Assembly: GCF_037975245.1 (NCBI RefSeq)
Contig: NC_092570.1
Coordinates: 10,193,501 to 10,257,500, forward strand
Direction of reading: 5' to 3'
Source of the DNA: Apostichopus japonicus
Taxonomy: Eukaryota > Echinodermata > Holothuroidea > Aspidochirotida > Stichopodidae
Length of the DNA: 64,000 nt
Below the pieces are notes generated by a model. That model was given only the letters and a program-made list of their open reading frames with translations. It made no database searches and was not told where the DNA came from. Position numbers and translations under genes: made by a program. Every line of letters begins with the position of its first letter. The stretch's first letter is position 1. Positions 1 through 9,800 of the stretch are shown in pieces.

Positions 1-430
1 AACATGCCCAATGACATATCCACATGTAACTGCTACTATCTAGTATCTGGCAAAGCTATTAATGTTAACTTGGACATGCTCAATGACATATCCACATGTA
101 ACTGCTGCTATCTAGTACCTGGCAAAGCTATTAATGTTCAACTTGAACATGCTCAATGACATATCCACATGTAACTGCTGCTACCTTGTATCTGGCAAAG
201 CTATTAATGTTCAACTTGAACATGCCCAATGACATATCCACATGTAACTGCTGCTATCTAGTACCTGGCAAAGCTATTAATGTTAACTTGAACATGCTCA
301 ATGACATATCCACATGTAACTGTTGCTACCTCATATCTGGCAAAGCTATTAATGTTAACTTGAACATGCCCAATGACATATCCACATGTAACTGCTGCTA
401 CCTTGTATCTGGCAAAGCTATTAAGTCAAT
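1..430. repeat. 72-73 bp tandem repeat, about six copies
   Basis: Six head-to-tail copies of a unit containing ATGACATATCCACATGTAAC and GGCAAAGCTATTAATGTT. The spacing between equivalent ATGs is 72, 73, 73, 72 and 72 bases. The array starts at or before the window edge. It lies about 200 bases downstream of the last visible donor of the minus-strand Death-domain gene, so it is probably intronic. The short open frame through it is a by-product of the repeat, not a gene. Confidence 0.9.
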
Positions 431-630
431 CATTGAATGGATGAATAATTTTACCATCCCATAATAAGATTTGTTTTCATATGAAATTATGGGACCATGA
501 TAGAAATGTGCGTATACACATATGCACGCACACATGGTATCACACGCGCATAGATTCCTTATCCCTCCATCAAGGATTCAAAAAAGAACTTGCATGAAAG
601 ACTCATCATTTTTTAAAACAGTTTGCTTAC

Positions 631-866
631 AAGAGTCTGGAAATTGACTTCCTTTTGATACTCCAATACGTTTCTCTGAAACACAGCACGGCTTTGTACT
701 GTGAAGGGCTGGGAGAATATCTCATGGTAAAACTTGTTTGTATCGTTAGGGTTCTGCATGTATGGTTGGAGTACCCTTATGAAAAGAGAATTTGATGTTA
801 ACATGGATACAGCTGCTGATTGCCTTGGTGTTGGTTCATACGACTGGTAATTTGGGACTGCCTGAT
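631..866 (-). CDS. Death-domain gene, coding exon 6 (unrecognised, partly folded)
   Basis: 236 nt, acceptor TTCAATAG/ATCAGG and donor ACTCTT/GTAAGC. This acceptor was chosen over the AG five bases downstream because that one brings an in-frame TGA. It encodes DQAVPNYQSYEPTPRQSAAV and a more ordered part with IRVLQPYMQNPNDTNKFYHE and SRAVFQRNVLEYQKEVNFQ. No family recognised. Phase 0 at the end means coding continues in an exon left of the window. Confidence 0.7.
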
Positions 867-3800
867 CTATTGAACAACATGAAAATAAAAAAATTAATAC
901 AATTATTAAATTAATTCACATTTGATATATTAAAACATAAGCAACACACAAAGCTTTAATTTACTTTAATAATCTTTTTGTTGATTTATCCTTCAAAACA
1001 AAGTGATTCATATTTAATCTTCAAGTAGCTGAGCTGTCAAAGTTCTCTGTATTTAAGGTTATAACAAAATGTATGTATGTATATTGAATCCTCCTGCAAG
1101 CAGGAACTCGGGAAGAAGCCTCATTGGCTTATCAAAGGCGCAAGCTGACCGAAGTCAGTCTCTTACATTCATATTTAACTTCCATGATTATGAATTGTTA
1201 ATTGTCAACAACTCTGTAACTGGACGACTGTAACTGGACGATTAGATGTTCTGCATTTTGTAGATGTATTATTTTCTACATTCATATTTAACTTCCATGA
1301 TTATGAATTGTTAATTGTCAACAACTCTGTAACTGGACGACTGTAACTGAAAGACTGTAACTGGACGATTAGATGTTCTGCATTTTGTAGATGTATTATT
1401 TTCTACAGATGCAGAAAATTGACACTACGTTTTTTTGTTAAGCAAATCAACTTTGGCCACTGGATTATCCCTTTAGAGAGGTTGATTGCATTTCGTAAAC
1501 ATTCTTACATCAGCAGCTTACCGTTCATACTGCTAAGGGAAGAATAGTTTCCTGTATGGCTGACAATGCTCGATAAACTCAGGGTGCTCAACGACTCCGA
1601 TACGTCTATGCTTTGCAAAGAAGGATTCGATGCAGTCTTCTTTAGCTGCTTCTTTTCAGATTCTGGTTGCATTAGCATAAAAAGATATAAATAAAAACAA
1701 GCAAAATAGTTAAGTATGTTTCTTTGACCTATAAACTGATTGAGTTTTCTACTGCCAATGCCTTTTTCAATAGGATAAGAACAAACAGCCAGAATACTAA
1801 GTACTTAGCAAATTAACCTAATAATATCACTGGTATCCTTACAACAAATTCCATATCTAGACAGATTGCTAAAATGGATTGATGTGGGTTTTGATAACAT
1901 TACTCTTGTTCATCATTACCTTTTCTTAAAAATCTGAAGTCTATGAGTGCACATAACAATGTTTTCAAAAAGTGACATCATATTTTCTTTTTTCTCCTTT
2001 TTTTTTGCAGGGGAGAATGTTAAAAAAGTACACTCATTGAGAAATAAGATTTTAAATGCCAGGTGTGTGTTCTTTCCTTGCAGCAAGTGTGTAGACCTGT
2101 GCAGCCGACTAGGAACAATATAAACACTTTCTGGTTGGAATATCCTGGTGCATGAAAGTAACTTTTTGTTCTAGAACAGAGCAGATGGTGATGGGAAACA
2201 ATACTATCTGACGTTGGAACAGATGAGGAAGCCTGAGGCTTTTTTATCGGTTGGAACTTCTAGAGTTTAAAAGATTAACTACCACCAATGATCCAAGACT
2301 AGAATAGACACGGTTTGTATTCTATGAGGGGGACCTATCAACATACCAAGTACAAACCTCACAGTTTATGTTGGCTGAGCACTCATGTCAAACAAGGCTT
2401 TCACACTTTGACCTATGTTGACCTCATATGACCTTGAACTCCACTAATACAATAGGCTTTTTAAGTAATCACTGTGGAGCGTCCATTCCAATTTTCCATT
2501 AAAGTTTCCCCCCTTCTTGAGGTAATGAGTGATCAAAATGATTATACTTTTACCCTATTCTGACCTCAAATGACCTTTGATGTCCACTAAAACTAATAGC
2601 GCTAGGGGAGAAATCAAAGTACTAAATATGCAATTTGCTCAAGTTTCCCTCCCTGGGATTATCTTTTCTTAAAATACAAGTGTCACTTACTCACATGTCA
2701 TCCTGTTTTGGAAAGGCTACTATTATCATCAAAGGTTATACATGACTTAATACTGAAACATTTATCACAGGACCAGAATACTCACACATTTAAATTGACC
2801 ATTTTATGGAGTTGACCTGGTTCTAAAACATAATCATAATCAATCTCCTATTGACATTGGTTTGCTTCCCTGTTTCTGTTCATTTTTGTCTCCACAAACA
2901 TTTTCTTATTAAGATGTTCCTGGAATAAGTGTATAGAGGCTAACCCTCCCCCCCCCCCTCTCTTAAGGCTGAACCTTTTGGCTAAACCTTTGTAAATTGC
3001 TGGCCAAAATCCGATATAGGCAATACAAATTTTCAAACAAAACGTATAATACTTTGGTAAGAAGTTCACTCACCTGATTCTAAAATGTAATGATAATCAG
3101 GAAATTCTTTGCAGAATCTTTCTGCTATTAGTCGTAGTTTTCTTTTTAAAGCTACTTTGATGAGCTTCTCAGGAGTAGCTTTCTTGCCCACTCTATCTAT
3201 CCACTTCAGGAAGGCTTGGTACTGCTGTTCTTTCACACCTACGTAATCATGGCGAATTGTTTCCAAGTCCCTTTCCACCATTCCAAGAGCTCTCATGTAA
3301 GACGGCCACACTCCAACATCCAATTGATCAACCATAAACTGTATATGTGCATGCTGTAAGGTTGAATCCTGTGTACCAATCAAAGAACCATTTATCAATT
3401 TGTGTGTAATTTTAATGGTCCAACAAAATAAGAGATGTGCAAGGTATTTTTTTAACATGTTACACTTTATATTGACTGTACATATAGCAAAAGAGTAAAA
3501 TGTAAAAGAGGATTCTACATCACAAAGTTAATGAGTTTTAAAAATTCATCAGTTCTAGCCATATTAGTCAATTAATGAATGTATGTTGACAGTACGTTTA
3601 ATCTACAACCAGAGACCAAGTTAGCTAAGTTGTGATTCCTTGCCATACATTTTGCTTAAACTTCACAATACTGTAACTATCTGGCTAATGTACTACTGTA
3701 CAGCAAGTGAGTTAAATTTGTCCAAGAATTAAGTGAGAACCAGAAAAGATTTGTAGAAATCCCTTGTGGGCATCAACCATGTCATTCATTCATAAGGCTT

Positions 3801-6800
3801 TTACAGTATAGAATTTAAACCAATATCCGAAAAGAAAAGTCTTCCTATGTGAAATATAGACACATTTTACCAACTTTGAGCTAGCAAATCCCTTTAAAGA
3901 GTGGTTCAGAGTTACATGACATTGTTTATAGTACGTACTGCAAATATTTTGAGGAAAAGTTTTCCACCATTTGAGATATATAACCATTTGACCCCTTAAG
4001 CCTAGAGGGAAAAACCCTAAAAGGAGGTTTAAGTGCACACTTAAAGCAAGAGTATGAACTCTGAAGCGGATTTCATAACCTGGATGCCAGGTATGTTTCG
4101 TTAAAGACCTGCAGAGCCCCTTAACAGAACTAAACTGAACTGAATTTGACCAAAATATGTTCACCAAAAGAAAATCATAGCATTGGATAGTTCACAGCCC
4201 TGTTAGTTGTAGCTTTAACTTTGGAGTTATCATGTTTAAAAGGTTTGATGCCTGTTGACCTCATGTGACCTTTGACCTCTAATAAATACCAATTTCAATA
4301 GCATTCTCACACTCACCAAGCTGGATCTGCATACTACGTATTAAGTTCAGGAAAGATGTACCCTTCTTGTGTTATTGTTTCTACACAATTTTCAGACTTT
4401 CATTTAAATGTTGACGGCAAATGACCTTTGACCTCCACTCATTTCACAAGGGTTCTTGTATGTAACAAGCTGAATCTGCATACCAAGTATGAAGTTCAAC
4501 AAAGATGTACTTTTTGAGTTATTGTGATCACAAAGTTTTCAGACTCTGTTGACCCCAAATGACCACTGAACTTCACAGAAAACACTATCAAGAATCTCAA
4601 TAAGATGTAGTACTAGTACTGGTACTATAAGAATACTTGTGTAGTACTACTGCTGGTATTATAAGCATTCGTGTGTAGTACTAGTACTGGTACTATAAGA
4701 ATACCTGTGTAGTACTAGTACTGGTACTATAAGAATACCTGTGTAGTACTAGTACTGGTATTAAAAGAATACCTGTTTAGTACTACTGCTGGTATTATAA
4801 GAATACTGGTGTAGTACTAGTACTGGTATTGAAAGCATTCATGTGGAGTACTAGTACTGGTAGTAAAAGAATACCTGTTTAGTACTACTGCTGGTATTAT
4901 ATTAATACCTGTTTAGTACTAGTACTGGTATTGTAAAAATACCTGTGTAGTACTAGTACTGGTAATATAAGAACACCTGTTTATTACTACTGCTGGTATA
5001 ATAAGAATACCGGAGTAGTACTAGTACTGGTATTATAAGAACACCTGTTTAGTACTACTGCTGGTATCATAAGAATACTTGTGTAGTACTAGTACTGGTA
5101 TTATAAGAATACCTGTTTAGTACTACTGCTGGTATAATAAGAATACCGGAGTAGTACTAGTACTGGTATTGTAAGAATACCTGTGTAGTACTAGTACTGG
5201 TATTATAAGAATACCTGTGTAGTACTACTGCTGGTATAATAAGAATACCAATGTAGTACTACTGCTGGTATTATAAGAACACCGGTGTAGTACTACTGCT
5301 GGTATTATAAGAACACCTGTTTAGTACTACTGCTGGTATAATAAGAATACCGGAGTAGTACATGTACTGGTATTATAAGAACACCTGTTTAGTACTACTG
5401 CTGGTATCATAAGAATACCGGAGTAGTACTAGTACTGGTATTATAAGAATACCTGTTTAGTACTACTGCTGGTATCATAAGAATACTTGTGTAGTACTAG
5501 TACTGGTATTGTAAGAATACCTGTGTAGTACTACTGCTGGTATAATAAGAATACCGATGTAGTACTAGTACTGGTATTATAAGAATACCTGTTTAGTACT
5601 ACTGCTGGTATCATAAGAATACCGGTATAGTACTAGTACTGGTATTATAAGAATACCTGTGTAGTACTACTGCTGGTATTATAAGAATACAGATGTAGTA
5701 CTAGTACTGGTATTATAAGAATACCTGTTTAGTACTAGTACTGGTATTGTAAGAATACTGTACCTGTTTAGTACTACTGCTGGTATAATAAGAATACCTG
5801 TGTAGTACTAGTACTGGTATTGTAAGAATACCTGTTTAGTACTAGTACTGGTATTATATTAATACCTGCGTAGTACTAGTATATACTGGTATTGTAAGCA
5901 TTCGTGTGGAGTACTACTGTAGTACTGGTATTAAAAGAATTCTTGTGTGGTACTAGTACTGATATTGTAAGAATATGTAGTATTAGTACTGGTATTATAT
6001 GATTACCTATATAGTAATAGTACTGGTATCATAATATTACCTATGTAGTACTAGGCCTGGTATTTTAAAGTGGAACGATAGTGACAGAAAAAAAATCTCT
6101 CATTTTCATATATAAAGTAGTTTATATGTTACCAAGGAACATATTTTTTTAATTTTCCAAATAGCACACTGGAAAGTTATAAAAAAGGGAATTAAAACAT
6201 CGTTTTTTCGTCTCCGTAATTTAGGAATTTGCAAACACTGCAACGACCTTGAACAGCCCTCAGGTCAGTGAATGACGTCACTGTGATGATCTTTTCTGTT
6301 GTGAACTGTTCAGTACGGAGCTGTGCGTGCATTGCGTGTCAGCATAACTGTTATTTTCCGGCGTAATGTTCAAGACATAAATAGATAATGAATATCATAG
6401 TGTTTCTTGATTTCTTCACCACGTGTTTACAAGTTTTTTTTTACGAAATTTGCGGCGATTTCGCAACGATTTCCCAATATCTGAAGAGGTAACTCGCAAA
6501 CTGACCCAAAGTAACGTAAATCTCAAGATCACGTTTTTGGCGGGTTTTATACAGAGTGATGTATGAATTTGCTCACTTACCAGTCAAACTGGCACAATAA
6601 CAATAGTGATGATAGTCTCAAACGTAGATTAGTATAACATGCGAAAGAAAATCCAAAGTTCTAGACAAAGTAGATTCGCTTGCATGTATGCACTAGGCCT
6701 ACTGTAAAACATAAACGTTCCTTGTTCCGTGCGTCATTAAATCCAACAGAAAGGTTTCATTGAGCTTGAAATACAACCGCATTTGAACTCAATCGAGTTG

Positions 6801-9800
6801 TTAGTCTAGCTCGAACAATTTTCTCACTACATGCAATGCCTATTGCGTTTATTCACATGCATGCCTCGTGGTTTGGGCTTCAGGAGGAATCGTATTCTAG
6901 CCCAACTTCACGTAGGTCCGCAAACGGTACTTTCACACTGTGCAAACACAAGTGACAGTGTGCGCTACCGTAAGTAATACTTACACAATGTTTTGTTTCG
7001 CTCGAGCATACACACATTTCCGGTTTGGAGGGTATGAACTATGAACACATCTCTGCCCCAAAAAACTCTGCCTAAGCGACGTCCATGCCCCAATTGAAAT
7101 TTGCACGTGGATTCTCTCCTCACATAGTCATTAGGTTGTTCACGTCTGACATGTCTTCCAGTTCCAACACTTACTGTTGCATTTATCGGGATATATATAA
7201 ATAATGCGGCATAAAAGCATCAATCTTTCAAACTTTTATTACTTTAGTGACCTTGCCACACGCAAATTTCAATTGGGCCCGAGAATCATCTTCTGTGAAG
7301 TGGGCAGAACAAACTTTCACATTCTTGCCATGAGTAACTCCTGGTGCGATGAAGTCTTTCCTGGTTCTCCTCACAAATCGTATCCAGAGTTTCCGATATC
7401 TCTCACTACTTTTTCCGCTTGGAAAATTGAAAAAACTTATTGTAGAGTCTACATTCGTTCTGTTGCATCCCCATACAACGCAATTTCTTGGATTTTGCTA
7501 GTGGTTTACGTTGTTTGTCGAGTCCAATATAGAGTAGGTTGCAACTAAACTTACACACTAAGTGCACACTGCTGAAGTACACTACGCCGAGCTCACGTTG
7601 TTATCATCATAATGACGTCACATGTCACTGTAGATCACGTGATCATCATATCGCTTTTCGCGAAAAGCCCAATTTTTGTTTAAAAAATCAACGAGTTTAG
7701 GAATTTTTTTTAAGCCTTTCCCAACATCGGATTGACTTGAATTTTCACATGTGTAAAATGGAAACCAACTAGAATACTCTTGAATAAAATCGTATTTTTT
7801 CGTCGATGGTGAAAAATCACTATCGTTCATCTTTAAGCATTCATGTGGAGTACTGGTACTGATATTGTAAGAATACCTGTGGATACAGCTAGTACTGGTA
7901 TTGTTTAGCATTTACATACCTGTGCAGCACTGGTACTGGTTTTACTATCCAAGCTCGGGTTTGATACTGAAGACATTAAAGACACAGAGTTTTCCTTGGC
8001 AAATGTCATTTCCTGTTTAATAAAGACCTCATTCTCACCGGTTAAAGATGTCCCGGATATATTTTCACTAGTAGATCCTCTTCCTGAATGGATAGAATTG
8101 AGCCATTATACATATATTAGAACTAAATCATAAATGATTCAAAACATGAAAATTGGCCTTACATGTGTAGTTCACTGTTGCACACATGACAAACTGTTTA
8201 AGACAACTGTAGAACCATGACTGTTATAGCAAGTAAGTACACACATGATGACATTTTAAGAATGAAATACCCTACTCATGTTTTTCTATGTTGTTATGTC
8301 TACGTGGTAAATAATTTGTCTAACATGATTGTTTTGACTAGAGAGATCTAGTGACCACCATAGCCCAGCATTACCCACACTCGTTATGGCGATAGTGCCT
8401 TTTCTGTCGCTATGCCTTCTCTTTGGAACAAACTCCCATTTCACATTCGTGACTCTCCCTCTCTTTGCATTTACAAGAGACAACTTAAAACATTTCTGTT
8501 TGATTCCTAGTTTCTTTTTTTGCCCTTGGTTACCTTTGTCTCTTTCCTACTTTGTAAAGTGCTTTGAAATGCTGTATTAAGTGATATATAAGTGTAATTT
8601 ATTATTATGATTCCACCAACTGAGCTATTAGGTCCATAGTTTGTGGTGATCCCTTTTGTTCTTTGCTGTTGAGTGCCAGCCAAAAGCCACAGTATGCCAG
8701 GCAGTAAACTTATAATTTTGGGTAGTACAGCAATGGATGGATATGATTTATTCATCTAGTGCACGATTAAGCTTATTCATAATGGATATTTTAACTGCGC
8801 ATGCTCGAGAGCGTTCATTCGCTCTGGTTACTGATTTGCATACTGTAGTAGTGTTTTTTACAGAGATAAATCAAACAATGTAAAACATTCAGGGAAAGAA
8901 AGATATGAAAGCATTGACTGAAATGTATGTGTGATATTATCTTCCTGATACAACAACCATCGAAACGCTAAAGCAAATTTGGCTCACGAAAAAGTGTAGT
9001 GTTCTTCCTGGATGGCAGATTCGGATGGAGGTGTAAGCGGGCGGTGCCGAGGGAGTGAGGGCGTAGTGCTAAAGCCTTTCAGCGTGTAGTTAGTTAGATG
9101 GACTTTCAATACTGGCTTCAGAACATTTTGTACTTATGTATGATGTTCCCAATCTCGATTCCTACACAGAGAATATCTTTGCCAAAACTCACTTTTGATG
9201 TTGCTGAATACTTTTCACTTTAATAAAGCCAACTCAACTTTTGCCCCTAATACCTGATACCTTTTGATTTCCTTGTTATATTCCCTTCTCCATCCCCTTC
9301 CTTGTCCTTCTTTCCCTTTCCCAACTTAATTCAAACTGGTAACGCAGTGCTAATGACAGTAACTTCGTCTAATAACCCCCGCAGATTCAACTGAACTGAG
9401 TGAGAGATTAAGGTCGGAAAAATATCATCACAATTTGCCATTGTTGAGTAAACTTGTTGAGTAACTTTCATCAAAGCATTTGACCCTCATTGCCATTCTA
9501 CCTACTGTATAATGTATCTCATTGACACAGTGACACTCAACTATAAACATTACATAACAGTAATTCTCACACTACGACTGCTACTATATAACGTGTTGTA
9601 GCCTTAATTATGTTATCTCTGGTTACGTAATGTCACTGGATGTGACTAGAGTGTAGCAATGGAATATGAATATTTATTTCATACTTAAACCCAACTCTTC
9701 TCTCGTTGTACTACGTAAAATAAAAATTTGCTGCCAGGCATGCTGTGTAAGAAGAACCAGCCATGCTTGTTAAACCCCTTTTTGCTCGTTCAATTTAGCT

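Larger units (their letters stand above)
3354..7919. other. Intron 3 of the Death-domain gene (4.6 kb)
   Basis: Nearly all repeat: plain AT-rich sequence to 4235, TGACCT-family units 4240-4590, a large minisatellite 4605-6064, a TTAA-flanked transposon 6069-7832, and residual minisatellite units 7837-7919 abutting the donor of exon 3. The open frame at 3790-4167 (minus) has no recognisable product. Confidence 0.75.

Noticed and set aside
156-464. 102-residue frame at the left edge
   Set aside because: It is a translation of the 72-73 bp tandem repeat.
861-866. Acceptor ATCAG at 861-865 for the last Death-domain exon
   Set aside because: Its use puts TGA in frame after eight codons; the AG just upstream keeps the frame open.
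4605-6064. Short spaced palindromic repeats as a CRISPR-like or regulatory array
   Set aside because: The spacers are themselves repeated and the array is a classical minisatellite within an intron.
7204-7548. 114-residue frame inside the TTAA element as a transposase
   Set aside because: No DDE-type motif or family resemblance, and too short for a piggyBac transposase.
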